Shown here: positions 1 to 11,730 of the stretch, in pieces | Layout: each line of letters opens with the position of its first letter | Position numbering within the stretch: the stretch's first letter is position 1 | DNA from: Davidsoniella eucalypti | Lineage: Eukaryota > Ascomycota > Sordariomycetes > Microascales > Ceratocystidaceae | Length of the DNA stretch: 64,000 bases | Reading direction: 5' to 3' | NCBI GenBank assembly: GCA_004009845.1 | Contig: RMBW01000189.1 | Span: forward strand, 1 to 64,000 | The notes under the pieces: generated by a model | Seen by the model: only the letters and a program-made list of their open reading frames with translations | Databases searched by the model: none | What the model was told of the DNA's origin: nothing | Position numbers and translations under genes: made by a program

Positions 1-719
1 GCCTTCCTCTCTTACCTCGACTCGCGATACGACGACCTGACCGGAGCGAGACTTGCCAACGCGCGAATTGCTGAAGCTCAAGCAAGGCCCTACCGGACGT
101 TCGAGTCCTTCACCAACCGCCTCTGCTCCCTGCGCGACAAAGCCCATTTCCACGACCATAACACCCTCCTCTCCGTCCTCCAGGGCCTCCACCTGGACAT
201 GCAAGTGCACTTAGCCAACATGTTCCATATCAAACCACTGGACGAATGATCGCACAGATGCGCCAGTCGCCCGCATCAAGGAAAGCGCCCTCGCCAAGCC
301 AAGGCTTTAACTCCAACACTGGCGATCGAACCCTCGCACACACCATCTCGTGCGCCCGCGACCAGATCGCAACCTCCTCAGCTGACAGACCCTGCTATCA
401 CTGCCGCCAGACAGGCCACTACGCCTCCATGTGCCCCCTCACGCCCTGCCAATCTGTAACAGCCAAGCACATCCCTCTGGCACATGTCCTACGGCCGTAT
501 CCTGCTCTGCCTGCCAACGCAAGGGTCATACCGCTGCTAACTGCCGTTCCAAGTCGGCACCTCTCGCCCTTCGTCAAGGCCAACGCCGTCAGCACAGCAC
601 CTTCTTTCTCCCTGGACGACGTCCGCGCCCTCATCAGCGAGCAGATGGCCCCCCGCAGCCACGCGCCCAGGGACCCTACTAACACAAACGCGGATACAGG
701 TGACCTCATGGATTTTTAG
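1..719 (+). pseudogene. Element A1 gag, 3' part, frameshifted
   Basis: This is the C-terminal part of the Gag of a Ty3/gypsy element of lineage A, cut by the window start. Near-identical sequence lies in A3 (39895-40629) and, on the other strand, in A2. Three CCHC-type zinc knuckles can be read, but in different frames: CYHCRQTGHYASMC, then a second knuckle, then CSACQRKGHTAANC. Short indels relative to A3 (for example near 45-75, 185 and 245) break the frame. The reading ends with DF and the stop TAG at 717-719. Gag would package the element RNA in the virus-like particle. As it stands the copy is non-functional unless the indels are assembly errors. Confidence 0.85.
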
Positions 720-745
720 ATAGTCGGGATAAATCGCGCCCCGAC
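710..745 (+). promoter_or_regulatory. gag-pol junction signal of A1 (GGATTTT-TAG plus hairpin)
   Basis: GGATTTT (710-716) is followed at once by the gag stop TAG (717-719). A hairpin follows: GTCGGG (723-728) pairs with CCCGAC (740-745). The same arrangement occurs in the A, B and C elements of the window. In the A lineage the spacer down to the pol ATG is one base shorter than in B, so pol is not in the -1 frame here. Confidence 0.6.
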
Positions 746-783
746 CAGGGGGATTAATCGGTGATAGAATAGTTGAAACTGAG

Positions 784-3490
784 ATGGGGGCTTTAGGAAA
801 TTATTTAGACATTCGTTTAGGTAGTTACGCCACAAAAGCCCTCGTCGACAGCGGATGCCTTACCGTCGCCGTCATTCCCCGCGCTCTCCACCTCGCCACC
901 GCCACGCACCCTATCTCTGAGCGGGTCATTGTCCAAGTCACTACGCTGGACAACCCCCGCATCGACACCATCGCCGAACTCCCCTGACCATCAACGGCAC
1001 ACGGAAACCATTTGGGCCTACGTGGTTCCCGGCCAGTCCGAAGACATAGTTCTAGGACAAAGATGGTTAGTAAATAATGACGTTCGGCTCAGGCCCAGGA
1101 CACAGGAGATTACGATCTTACCAGCAGAAGAGTTAACTGCTGAGGAATTCTACAAGCTCTGTGGAAGTGCGGATAACCCGCATATTTATAGAGCTTCGCT
1201 AGAGAACATCAAGATCGCTCTTGCTCACAAGGAGAAATCCCGTCCTCACCTGCCGGATTGGTTAGAACCTGTTGCCTCGGCTTTCGATCCCAAATTAGCC
1301 ACAACGCTGCCCCCGCATCGACCAGGGATCGACCTAGAGATTAACTGAAACCAGGTGCAACCGTTCCGACACAATCCCTCTACCCAGTAACTCGCGCAGA
1401 ACTCCTAGTATTACAAAAGACCCTGGAAGGTCTCAAGCAGTCTCAGTTCATAGGACCAGCCAACTCCGAATATGGCTCGTCCGTACTGTTCGTCAATAAA
1501 CCAGGAGGTGGCGTACGCTTTTGCATCGATTATCGTGGTGTCAATGACGCCTCCATCAAAGATAAGTACCCCCTGCCACTTATGGGGAAACGCTCCAACG
1601 CATCGCCAGTTCCGAGTGGGTCTCGAAAGTCGACGTCATCTCCGCCTTCCACAGGATTCGCATAGCCCCAGGCTCTGAACACATAACAGCTTTTAGAACA
1701 CCCCTGGGTGCCTTCCAGTGGAACGTCGTCCCTTTCGGCTTAACCAACGCCCCTGCTGCCTTCCAGAGACGCATCAACGGAGTCCTCGACAAATGGCACG
1801 GTATCAGCTGCGACGCCTACATTGACGATGTGTGCATCTATTCTAAGGGCTCGCTCCAGGACCATCGCAACCTCGTCCTGGAAATAGTCTCTGCCCTCGA
1901 CAAAGCCGACCTCCAACTCGACATCAAGAAGTGCGAGTTCGCAGCCAAGGAGATCAAGTTCCTAGGCTTCCTAGTCGGCCCTGGTATCGGCATAAGGGCA
2001 GACCCCGAAAAGACTGAAGCCATTCGTAATTGGGAGCGCCCCTACACACTAACCGAGCTCCGCCGCTTTATTGGTTTCATAAACTTCTATAGGGACTTCG
2101 TCCCGCGCATATCCGACACCCTTGCGCCATTAACCAACTTAACTAAAAAGGACACCCCCTTTGTTTGGTCCCCTGCCTGCGACCAGGCCTTCCACAGCAT
2201 CAAGGATGCCTTCATCTCTCCTCCTCTACTAGCCCCCTACGACCCTGACAGGGAAACAATCCTCTCCGCTGACTCCTCAGGCTATGCTCTAGGCGCTGAA
2301 CTCACCCAGCGCGGCCCTGACGGACATCACCACCCCATTGCCTTCCTATCTAGGAAACTCACGCCAGCAGAATCCAACTATCCTATTCACGATAAGGAAA
2401 TGTTGGCTATCTACTGGTCCATTCGTCAGTGGAGACACTTCCTGCTGGGTATACACTTCACGGTCTTCACCGACCATCGCAACCTGGAGTTCTTCAGAAC
2501 CAAAAGGTCCCTAGCAGAAAGGCAACGCCGCTGGGGATACGAACTGTCGGACTTCTCCTTTGAACTTAAACACCGTCCTGGAACTGACCAAGTGATCCCC
2601 GACGCACTATCGCGCAGGGACCAGGACATGCCCAAGGATGCCAGTGACGACAGGCTCATGAGTAGAGTACACCAACTCCTCGCCCCCGCAACAGCAGGAG
2701 ACAACCTAGTAGTTGTCAACGCCCTTTGGTCCAACATCCCGGACGCCGACATTCCCTCAGACGACATAGCCACACAATCCACTCTCCCCTCACCCTTCGG
2801 GGACGCCGACCTTACCTCACTATGGACACAAGCCCTGCAGACCAATAATAGATGGTGGCTTGCACGATCCCTTGTCCTCGATGGCGCCAGATCATTCCCC
2901 TCAGCATGGGGCCTCCAATGGCAAATCAGCGAATGTTCCATCGACGACCGAGGCCTCCTACGCTGGCGCAACAGACTATGGATCCCTCGCTTTGAACCCC
3001 TCCGCACCAAGCTGATCCAGACTATCCACGACTCACACTTGTCTGGACACCCTGGCCGCGAAATCACACGGGACCTAGTTTCACGGGAATACTCCTGGCC
3101 AGGACTCACCAACGATGTACGCCAATTCGTAGCCAACTGCACTACATGCGGTAAAAGCAAGTATTGGCGGGAACAAAAGCGCGGACTCTTGAAACCCCTT
3201 CCTGTTCCAGACCGCCACTGGACCGAGCTAGCCATGGACTTCATTGGCCCCTTACCACCTTCCAAGCACTGCACATTCATCCTCGGCGTCACCGACAGAC
3301 TCTCCAAGTCGCAGATCCTTATCCCCATGTCAGACACCTCCGCGAAAGCAACAGCTGACGCTCTATTCACCCACGTATTCGCACACCACGGTTTTCCCTC
3401 AGCCATCGTGTCAGACCGCGGCCCCCAGTTCACATCACTATTCTGGGGAGAAGCATGCCGCCGTCTCAACATCAAACGTCGCCTCTCTAC
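784..3490 (+). pseudogene. Element A1 pol (PR-RT-RNase H-partial IN), frameshifted and cut by B1
   Basis: The reading shows a retropepsin-like protease (ALVDSGC), reverse transcriptase (catalytic YIDD near 1820-1830), RNase H (ADSSGYALGAE near 2265-2300) and the start of integrase: the HHCC zinc region near 3035-3155, then AMDFIGPLP and VSDRGPQF with the first two catalytic Asp residues. One-base deletions relative to A3 break the frame near 880, 985, 1348 and 1587. The LTR of B1 ends the gene at 3490, so the catalytic Glu of integrase and the chromodomain are missing. The 3' half of A1 is not seen elsewhere in the window with confidence. Confidence 0.9.
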
Positions 3491-3668
3491 TGTCACGGGC
3501 TAAGGCCCAGTTGGTATTTGTCTAGGTATTTACCTAGTCAGATAAACGGCTATAAATAGGGACCTATTCCCGCCGTATTCCAACAGATATTAGCCTTTCT
3601 CCTTCATCGGTATCAATCGAAGTCCTTTCTACTAGATTGCTTGCCACTGCCTCACCTAGTTCGTGTCA
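3491..3668 (+). repeat. 5' LTR of element B1
   Basis: A 178-bp LTR starts TGTCACGGG and ends GTGTCA. It matches the solo LTR at 32830-33007, whose ATGAA duplications fix the ends. A TATA-like GGCTATAAATAGGG lies near 3549-3562. The flank just before it is TCTAC. It interrupts the integrase of A1. Confidence 0.92.
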
Positions 3669-3681
3669 TTTTGATACCGAT
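3606..3681 (+). promoter_or_regulatory. Self-priming pair of B1 (R start and primer binding site)
   Basis: ATCGGTATCAA (3606-3616, inside the LTR) is the exact reverse complement of TTGATACCGAT (3671-3681), which starts 2 nt after the LTR end. In Tf1/sushi elements the first 11 nt of the mRNA fold back on the primer binding site and prime reverse transcription. The 11-nt length and the position fit that model. The transcription start itself is inferred. Confidence 0.8.
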
Positions 3682-3880
3682 CTACAGCTTTTACTTATTA
3701 CTTTACTATCCAGTGCAGCGTCCACACCTCACTTGACCCTTTTCATCTTTACTATCTAGTGCAGCGTCCATACCTCACTCAACCTTTTATCATATTTTCA
3801 GTGCAGCGTCCTCACCTCACTTGACACTTTATCCATAAATTAACGCGACGTTTCTTCCGCACTTATCCAATTTCTGCACC
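3682..3880 (+). repeat. B1 leader with three tandem repeats
   Basis: Three copies of a unit of about 45-55 bp with the core AGTGCAGCGTCC followed by ACCTCACT lie at about 3712, 3760 and 3800. AGTG can pair with CACT in each copy, giving a small stem. The array lies between the primer binding site and the gag ATG, where packaging or translation signals would be expected. B2 has the same array on the other strand (about 21440-21580). Confidence 0.6.
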
Positions 3881-5868
3881 ATGATGCACACTATCCTTCT
3901 CCATGTCTGGGAGATTGCCCTCGGCCTCTTTTACGGCCTCACCGATTCACTAGCCTTCCTCTTTTTAGGCCCTATCATCTTTATCTTCCTAGCGGACTCT
4001 ACGCTACGCCTCATCCAGGCCTTCAAAGCCAAGCACGTCCCCACCCCCTTTCACTCGCAGAAACGCCTGTGGACTCGCTCCGGCTGGTGCTACCTCTCCC
4101 TCTTCAAGCGCTCCGAGCGTCCCCGCCTAGCCAAACTACTTGGCCCCTTCCCTGCTGGTCCTCTTATCTTGTCCCACGCTTCGCACTTCCACAGCCACCT
4201 TCACTGCATGACCTTCGCATCTGGCATCATTGGCCACATTGCACCCATGCCCACTAGGATCCGGTCCACCCGAAGCGCACAGATCCTCACAGTCCGCGCC
4301 CTGACCAACCCCCACATACTAGGGTTTGGCTCGGACACCATCGATGACAACATGGACTCCTTCCTCCACCAGCCAGAGATAGGCCCCCAGCCTAGGCCCG
4401 CTCCCCTGCGCACCTCGATCTGCGGACGCCCACGCGCCAAGGTCTACTCCACCGAGGCAACACGTACACTCGACTATCTCACACAGGTCTACCAAGGCAA
4501 ACTCCAAGCAGCCTCCAGGGACCCGGTGGACTGGATCACCCTCAAGAAAGGCCGCTGGGCCTTCCAATTCCACGAGAACCTAAACATCGCGGAAATTCAG
4601 TTGATCGCCCTCCAAAACCTACTCAAGGAGAACGCCCCTGAACTCGGCCAACTGGACAAGCTCTATGAGCTCCTCAACGACATTGCCACAGACATCACCT
4701 CCTTCCTCACACCAAAGAAACCTGTCCAGCCACCGGTTGTCAAGGATGAATACGACGAGGAAGAAGAACTAGCGGCTCTCGCTGAAACCCTAGAACGTCA
4801 TGGCCTCAAACTAGCCGCCCCTACCCGTAACGCTCCTACCTCCGCTCAAACACACGCACCCTCTACGACGCCCACATCAACGCCCCTAGCTGGCGGCATT
4901 ACCATTCTCCCCAACCGCGAAGACTCCATCTCTCGCCGTAAGGACGTCCTAGACGCTGTGCGCAAATTCGACGGATCGTTCGACTACACCACATGGAAGC
5001 ACGAGCTCAACGAGAAATTCCTCGTCGACTTCCAGAGGTTTCACTCGCCTAGGGACCAACTAGCTTACACCATGAACTCACTCTCTCCCGAGATCAGGGA
5101 CCAAGTCCGCCCCAAGTACCTTCAGCACTTAGCGTCCCCTACCGGCTTCCAGCTATTTATCGCGTACCTAGACTCACGCTATGACGACCCAGACCGCGCC
5201 AGAACGGCCAACCGCCTACTGATGAAAATAAAGCAGGGACCTAGCGAGCCTTTCGAAACATTCACCAACCGCCTATGCGCCCTCCGCGACAAAGCCCAAA
5301 TTACAGACCATAACACACTACTGTCCATCCTCCAAGAAGGCCTGCACCCAGACATGCAGGATCACCTTGCCACGCTCTTCCACATCAGACCCTTCGACAC
5401 TATGATAGCAACAATGCGTCCTGTCGCCAGAGTCAAGGAAACCAACAAGGCTCGCCGCGCCACCTCCTCCAACTGGCGCCAGCCTACCCCTATGCAGCCC
5501 TCTCAGGCGCCCCCGTGAACAGCAGCGCAACCACTTTCAAGCCCTGCCTCTTTTGTCAACAGACCACGCACTCCTCGTTCAAGTGCTCAGACGCTCCCCC
5601 CTGCTCCTCCTGCAACCTAAAGGGACATTCCCCGAGGTTCTGCCCAAGCTCCCCTAACTTCTGCTCCAAATGCAAGAGACCAGGCCACAGCACCGCAGAA
5701 TGCCGTAACTCACGCAACGCCAGGGGTGCCATCCGCGCCAACGCCGCGGCCACTAAGCCATCCATCTCCCTAGAGGATGTTCGCTCAATGATCAATGAAT
5801 GTCTAAGTACCTCGCAACCGCAATCCTCTAGCACCGCCCCTTCAGTCAGCAATGAGCCGGATTTTTAG
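3881..5868 (+). pseudogene. Element B1 gag, one frameshift
   Basis: Gag starts MMHTILLHVWEIA with a long hydrophobic segment (about residues 3-45), then a block GWCYLSLFKR...LLGPFPAGP...HFHSHLH (about residues 66-110). A capsid-like middle part and three CCHC knuckles (near 5540-5710) follow. B2 encodes the same protein in one frame across this point. B1 has one C fewer in the run near 5510-5515, which makes a TGA at 5516-5518. The reading reopens at 5515 and ends in DF-TAG at 5868. The hydrophobic N-terminus suggests membrane anchoring and is unusual for a Ty3/gypsy Gag. Confidence 0.88.
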
Positions 5869-5894
5869 ATAGTCGGGGGAAACCGCTCCCCGAC
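5859..5894 (+). promoter_or_regulatory. Probable -1 frameshift signal of B1
   Basis: The slippery-like GGATTTT (5859-5865) runs straight into the gag stop TAG. The stem GTCGGGG (5872-5878) pairs perfectly with CCCCGAC (5888-5894). The -1 frame has no stop from this site to the pol ATG at 5934, so Gag-Pol fusion by -1 slippage is possible. The effect is inferred from the sequence, not measured. Confidence 0.7.
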
Positions 5895-5933
5895 AAGGGG
5901 GAATCAATTGGAGATAGAATAGTCAGATTAGAA

Positions 5934-8265
5934 ATGAGTGCCTCGGGTAATTATTTAGACGTAAGTTTAGGTGACTACTCGACTAAGGCCCTCGTGGATA
6001 GTGGCTGCCTCACTGTCGCCGTCGTTCCCCCGCGTCTCCTCCCTCACGCCATCCTCACCCACACCATCTCCGAACGAGAGATTGTCCAAGTCACTACACA
6101 GGACAACCCCCCGCACATCGACACCATCGCCGCCTTCTCCCTCACCATCAACGGCCACCAAGAAACCATTTGGGCCTACGTGGTTCCTGGCCAAACTGAG
6201 GACATCATCCTAGGCCAGAGATGGTTGGTAAACAACGATGTAAGGCTCCGGCCTCGGAAACAAGAGGTGATTATCGCACCTGCTGAAGAGCTAAACGCAG
6301 AGGAATTTTATAAACTCTGCAGCGAGGAGGGCAACGTGAGTATTTATAGAGCTTCGCTGGAGAACATCCAGATCGCTCTCGCCCATAAGGACAAATCACG
6401 TCCGCATTTACCCGACTGGTTAGAGCCAGTAGCCTCGGCTTTCGACCCTAAACTAGCCGAGACACTACCCCCGCACAGGCCAGGAGTAGACTTGGAAATC
6501 AGGCTCAAACCAGGCGCCAAAATCCCTACCCAGTCGCTCTACCCCCTCACACGCCCGGAACTCCTCGTCCTCCAAAAGACCCTGGAAGGCCTCAAAGGCA
6601 CCCAGTTCATTAGCCCCTCTGACTCGGAACACGGTTCCTCCGTCCTCTTCGTCAATAAACCAGGAGGCGGAGTACGCTTCTGCGTAGACTACCGTGGAGT
6701 TAACAACGCATCAATCAAGGACAAGTACCCCTGCCTCTCATGGGAGAAACTCTGCGTCGCATCACAGGTTCTGAATGGGTTTCCAAGGTAGACGTTATCT
6801 CGGCCTTCCACCGCATCCGAATTGCCCCAGGCTCTGAACACTTAACAGCCTTTCGCACCCCACTGGGTGCCTTCCAGTGGAATGTCGTCCCCTTCGGGCT
6901 TACCAACGCCCCAGCTGCCTTCCAACGCCGCATCAACGTAGTGCTGGACAAATGGCATGGTATCAACTGTGACGCCTATATCGACGACGTCTGTATCTAT
7001 TCCAGCGGGTCCCTTGAAGACCACCGCAAACTAGTCCTGGAAATTATATCCGCCCTGGACAAAGCAGACCTCCAGCTCGACATCAGGAAATGCCAATTCG
7101 CAGCCAAGGAAATTAAGTTCCTCGGATTCCTGGTGGGCCCAGGCCTAGGCATCCGTGCAGACCCGGACAAGTCCGAAGCCATTCGCAACTGGGAACGTCC
7201 CTACACTCTGACAGAGTTACGCCGCTTCACAGGCTTTGTCAACTTTTACAGGGACTTTGTCCCTCGCATCTCCGAAACCCTGGCTCCCCTAACCAACTTA
7301 ACCAAAAAGGATACACCCTTCATTTGGACTGACGCTTGCGACGACTCATTCCGCAAGATCAAGGAAGCCTTCGTCGCTCCCCCCCTCTTGGTCCCCTTCG
7401 AACCTGATAGAGAAACTATTCTCTCAGCGGACTCCTCTGGCTATGCCCTCGGCGCTGAACTCACTCAGCGCGGCACTGACGGCCTCCTTCACCCAATCGC
7501 CTTCCTGTCTAGGAAACTCACCCCTGCTGAGTCCAACTATCCTATCCACGACAAGGAAATGTTGGCGATTTATTGGGCGATCCGCCAATGGAGACACTTT
7601 CTCCTAGGAGTCCATTTCACTGTATTCACGGACCACCGTAACCTCGAGTTCTTTAGGACCAAAAGAACCCTAGCAGAGCGCCAACGCCGCTGGGGCTACG
7701 AGTTATCGGATTTTAGCTTTGAACTCAAGCACCGCCCGGGCACAGACCAAGTTGTGCCCGATGCCCTTTCCCGCCGAGACCAAGACATGCCCAAGGATGC
7801 CAACGACGACAGGCTGCTAAGTAGAGTACACCAACTCCTCGCCCCTGCCGACTCAGGAGACAACCTGGTCGTAATCAACGCAGTCTGGTCCAACGTTCCA
7901 GACCTGGACGCAGCCTCAGACGAGGTCGCCACGCAGGTCGCACTACCTTCCCCGTTTGCAGACCCCGACCTCACAGCCCTCTGGACTCAAGCCCTGGCCT
8001 CCAACAACCGATGGTGGCTAGCCCGCTCCCTTGTCCAGGAAGCAGCTAGGTCTTTTCCCTCAGCATGGGGCCTGCAATGGCAAATCAGCGAATGCTCCGT
8101 GGATGACTTAGGCCTCCTTCGTTGGCGCAACAGACTATGGATCCCCCGTTTTGAACCCTTACGCACCAAGCTGATCCAGACTGTCCATGACTCCCACTTG
8201 TCAGGACACCCTGGCCGCGAAATTACCAGGGACCTAGTCGCGCGCGAATATACTTGGCCAGGACT
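5934..8265 (+). pseudogene. Element B1 pol, frameshifted and cut by C1
   Basis: Protease (ALVDSGC), RT (FCVDYR, then YIDD near 6980), RNase H (ADSSGYALGAE near 7430) and the start of integrase (HLSGHPGREITRDL) are present. A missing base near 6730 splits the reading into two frames. The LTR of C1 interrupts it at 8266 after REYTWPGL, so the integrase core and chromodomain are absent. The protein is closely related to A pol but forms a separate lineage. Confidence 0.9.
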
Positions 8266-8446
8266 TGTAAGAGACTAAGGCCTAGTAAGGTTAGCCAAGG
8301 CATTCCTTGTCAGTACTAGAATCGGCTATAAGTAGGGACCTATTCCCGCCGATTGTTAGTCTTAGTTTCTCTTTCTCCTTCATCGGTCTCAATCGAACTA
8401 TTCTTTTACGACCAGTTTTCATCGCAACTCCTCGTATATCGTCTCA
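8266..8446 (+). repeat. 5' LTR of element C1
   Basis: A 181-bp LTR starts TGTAAGAGACTAAGG and ends TCGTCTCA. Copies lie at 28808-28988 and, as a solo LTR with TAGAC duplications, at 35194-35374. TATA-like GGCTATAAGTAGGG lies near 8324-8337. The preceding 5 bp are GGACT. It interrupts B1 integrase. Confidence 0.92.
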
Positions 8447-8459
8447 TTTTGAGACCGAT
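8382..8459 (+). promoter_or_regulatory. Self-priming pair of C1
   Basis: ATCGGTCTCAA (8382-8392) in the LTR is complementary to TTGAGACCGAT (8449-8459), 2 nt after the LTR. Compared with B1 the middle base has changed on both sides (T to C and A to G), which keeps the pairing. Confidence 0.8.
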
Positions 8460-8748
8460 AACTTCTTTATCTTGTCCAAGCATCCGCTTGCCCCTTTGTC
8501 CGAGCATCCGCTCGCTGTATTTACTTCTGTCCAAGCCGTCTGCTTGCCCTCTATTCTGTCCAAGCCGTCCGCTTGCCCTCTCTTCTGTCCAAGCCGTCCG
8601 CTTGCTTTCCCCTTTGTCCAAACACCGTCTCTGTTTGCCCCTATCTTGTCCAGACTCTGCCTAAACAGTCTGCCCCTTGTCCAAGCCTTCCTCCTACAAG
8701 GCTTGCCCCTACCAGTCCGCTTGTTACCCCTTGCGCTCCTAAGTCACT
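8460..8748 (+). repeat. C1 leader with degenerate tandem hairpin repeats
   Basis: The motif CAAGCCGTCCGCTTG and decayed versions of it recur about every 25-30 bp from about 8475 to 8725. CAAGC pairs with GCTTG. The cleaner version of this array is in C2 (28103-28390). ORFs crossing it (Ser/Pro/Leu-rich) are repeat artefacts. Confidence 0.65.
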
Positions 8749-10539
8749 ATGTCTGACTTCACCTTCCTGGTTCTGGTCATCCTGGCCTCCCTGAACTGCG
8801 CCGCCCTCGTTGGTTACTATGAAGCCTTCTGTATTGTTAAGCAGAAACTAGCCCTGGCTCGTGTCCACCTCCTAGACCCCAGCCAGGAGCCCCCTGAGGG
8901 TTACACGCTGTCGGCCGTAGGCTACCCGAGGATCGACCCTGAGTAGACCCGGCTGGTGTTACCTTGCCCTCTTTAAACGCAAGGAACGCGCGCGCCTCGC
9001 TGCCACCCTAGGATTCTGCCCTGCCTCCCGTGATATCCTCAGTCACAGTCAGCACTTCCACAGCCACCTAGGCCACCTCTCTTTCACCAGCGGTTTCGTC
9101 GGCCACGTCCACATCGGCCAAGCTCGTACGCGTCAGGAACGCGTTGCTCGAACCTCGCTCCGTCCTTCCTCCTCAAGTCACCTTTCATGGGCCTGCCTCG
9201 CACCCCCACGCGAACCCGCTCTAAAGCCAAGGAGACCACGGAGCAGCTCATCTCTACCGAAACTACGCACGCACGCACATTAAGCAGAGTAACCACCTCA
9301 CGCAACCCGCTTCCCGCAGATGATGACGACGCCAGTGATAACCCTTCGGACACTTCTGACTTAGCCCGCCTCGCTGAGAGTATGAGACCACGCGACACGT
9401 ACCCTGAATCAGATCGTGGCCGCCAACCCTCTCGCGAAGCTGACCGTCTGGACTCTCTACAAGATGACATGGTAGAAATGAAGTCCATGATGAACCGTCT
9501 TGGTCAAATGCTGTTTGCTAAGGAACAACGCGAACCCACGGCTCCCTCGCTACCACCTGCACCTGTTTCCCAGCCACTACCTGCCTCCTCCAACCAAGCC
9601 CTACCTCGCCAAGTCCAACCACTGCTCAACGAATTTAGTGGCCTACACTCGGACTACGAGATTTGGAGAAGGCTAGCTACGAACAAAATGATGATCGATG
9701 GTGCCGCTTTGGGCAACGACATCTCGCGGGCGGTATACCTGTACAGCCGCTTAGGTGCAACCACACAGGCCAAGCTAAACGTTTTCTTCGACTCCATTTG
9801 CCAACGTTCCAGACCCTACGACTTACTGCTGGAAAAACTCGACGATATGTTCCGGTCGCGCGAACGACTCACTAACGCTCGCATCGCCTTCTACAAGTCC
9901 GCTCAGGGAGATCGTGAAACCTTCAAGGCCTTCCACCTCCGATTCGAAACCCTAGCCATGGAAGCCGGCATTCACGACGACACCACGTTGATCGACATCC
10001 TACGTTCTGCCATGCGTGACGATTTAGTGGAACGCACCGGATGGGCCTGGGAGTCCAACTCATACCACGCCATCATTGATAGCCTCTTGAAGCACTTCGA
10101 CCGCCCCACTGGTAAGCGCCGCATCGTTGAGTCCACCCCTAAGCCTGAGCACACCAAGTCGAGTAACTGGAGAGAGCGGCCTGACCAACAGACCCGTCGG
10201 GAGAACCGCCCTCAGCTTGCTACCCGCTCAGACAGACCAAAACTGTCCGAGTCGGAACGACACCGGTTAATGCGTGAAAACGCATGCTTTATCTGTGGAC
10301 TCAAGGATCACATCGCACGCCGTTGCCCCCAGCGCTCTTCCCAGCCAGGTCCCTCCAACAACCAGCTGTCTATCAACGCCATACGCACGGTAATGCGTGA
10401 GGAAATCGCGAAGTATGACGAACGGGCCATGGATCGTGTGCTACCTCCCCCTGACAACACCACTACGACGGTAGCCAAGGTCGACTCTAAGGTAGCGGAG
10501 AACGGGTCTGAATACGACCTAATTGAACTGGATTTTTAG
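8749..10539 (+). pseudogene. Element C1 gag, frameshifted
   Basis: The start MSDFTFLVLVILAS is a short hydrophobic segment, as in C2. The frame breaks near 8930 and 9180: the GWCYLALFKRKERARLA block (about 8950-9005) is in another frame. From 9187 the reading is open to 10539. It holds a capsid-like region and one CCHC knuckle (CFICGLKDHIARRC, about 10288-10329). It ends ELDF-TAG. A single knuckle separates C gags from A and B gags, which have three. Confidence 0.85.
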
Positions 10540-10566
10540 GTGGTCAGGACAAGTCGCGCCCTGACC
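10530..10566 (+). promoter_or_regulatory. Probable -1 frameshift signal of C1
   Basis: GGATTTT (10530-10536) is followed by TAG. The stem GGTCAGG (10542-10548) pairs with CCTGACC (10560-10566), 7 bp without mismatch. The -1 frame is open from here to the pol ATG at 10608. Confidence 0.7.
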
Positions 10567-10607
10567 AGGAGGATACGAAGATAGGGGAAGAGATAGTTAG
10601 AACTCAG

Positions 10608-11730
10608 ATGGGAGCTAAAGGTTTATACTTAGATTTGTCTATTAATGAACTTCGACTAAAGCTCTCGTCGACAGTGGCTGCCTCTGCCTCGCCGTCGTCC
10701 CTCCGCGCCTACTCTCCTACGCTACCCAAACCCAGCTATCGAACCTCGCAAGGTCTCCCTCGCCTCCTCCCAGTCCGACCCCCTGTCATCACTCAGATAG
10801 CACAGTTTACGCTACACCTACCTGACCACCACGAGGACATTTGGGCCTACGTCGTCCCCGCCAAACCGAAGACCTGATACTCGGTCAACGCTGGCTCATC
10901 AACCACGATGTACACCTGCACCCTCGTTCGGGACAGATTGAAGTCACTACAGCTGAGGAGTTAACACCTGAGGAATTCCACAAACTCTGCGACAACGACG
11001 ACACTGCTGTTTACCGCATCACACTAGAAGATGTTAACAGAGCGTTGGAACAGAAAGAACTGGAAAGACCACCCCTCCCAGAATGGTTAAGACCTGTTGC
11101 CTCTGCGTTCGAAGCCAAAGCCTCGAAGGACCTCCCGCCACACCGGCCTGGAGTAGACTTGAAAATCGAGCTGCTGGAAGGGAAGACATTACCTGTACAA
11201 TCGTTGTATCCGCTGTCTCGCGCAGAACTATTGGTAATGCAGAAGACATTGACCGAACTGTTGTCTACAAGATGGATAAAAGACACAAAGTCTGAAGTGG
11301 GCTCCCCAGTTCTATTTGTAAAGAAACCTGGAGGTGGAATTCGTTTCTGCGTAGACTACCGCGCAGTTAACGCTATTTCCAAAAAGGACTCATACCCCTT
11401 ACCCCTTATCCACGACACTCTTCGGCAAATCTCGGCTGCTAAATGGGTCTCCAAGGTGGACGTTATTGCCGCATTTCATCGTATTCGGATTGCCCCTGGT
11501 TATGAGGAGTTAACCGCCTTTCGGACTCCTCTAGGGGCCTTCGAGTGGAACGTGATCCCCTTTGGCCTGACGAATGCCCCTGCTGCGTTTCAACGCTACA
11601 TCAACTCGGTCCTCCGAAAGTGGCTAGGCGTCAGTTGCAGCGCATACATTGACGACGTGGACATCTACTCCAGTGGTACTGAGGAAGAGCACAGGAAATT
11701 AGTGCTCGAAATTGTCCATGCACTCGATCT
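10608..11730 (+). pseudogene. Element C1 pol, 5' part, running into the gap
   Basis: The protease region is disrupted: from about 10640 to 10860 the frame changes more than once relative to C2. RT is then open, with FVKKPGGGIRFCVDYR (near 11320-11360) and AYIDDVDIY near 11640-11670. The reading enters the N run at 11731. What follows the gap is on the other strand and from lineage A, so the rest of this gene cannot be placed. Confidence 0.88.

Noticed and set aside
2426..3496. 356-codon open frame on the minus strand
   Set aside because: It is the opposite-strand shadow of A1 pol. The same shadow appears in the other A and B copies, and its sequence is low-quality Ser/Arg-rich.
8307..8794. 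Ser/Pro/Leu-rich ORFs upstream of C1 gag, and similar ones at 27971-28468
   Set aside because: They run through the tandem leader repeats in several frames at once, so they are products of the repeat and not genes.
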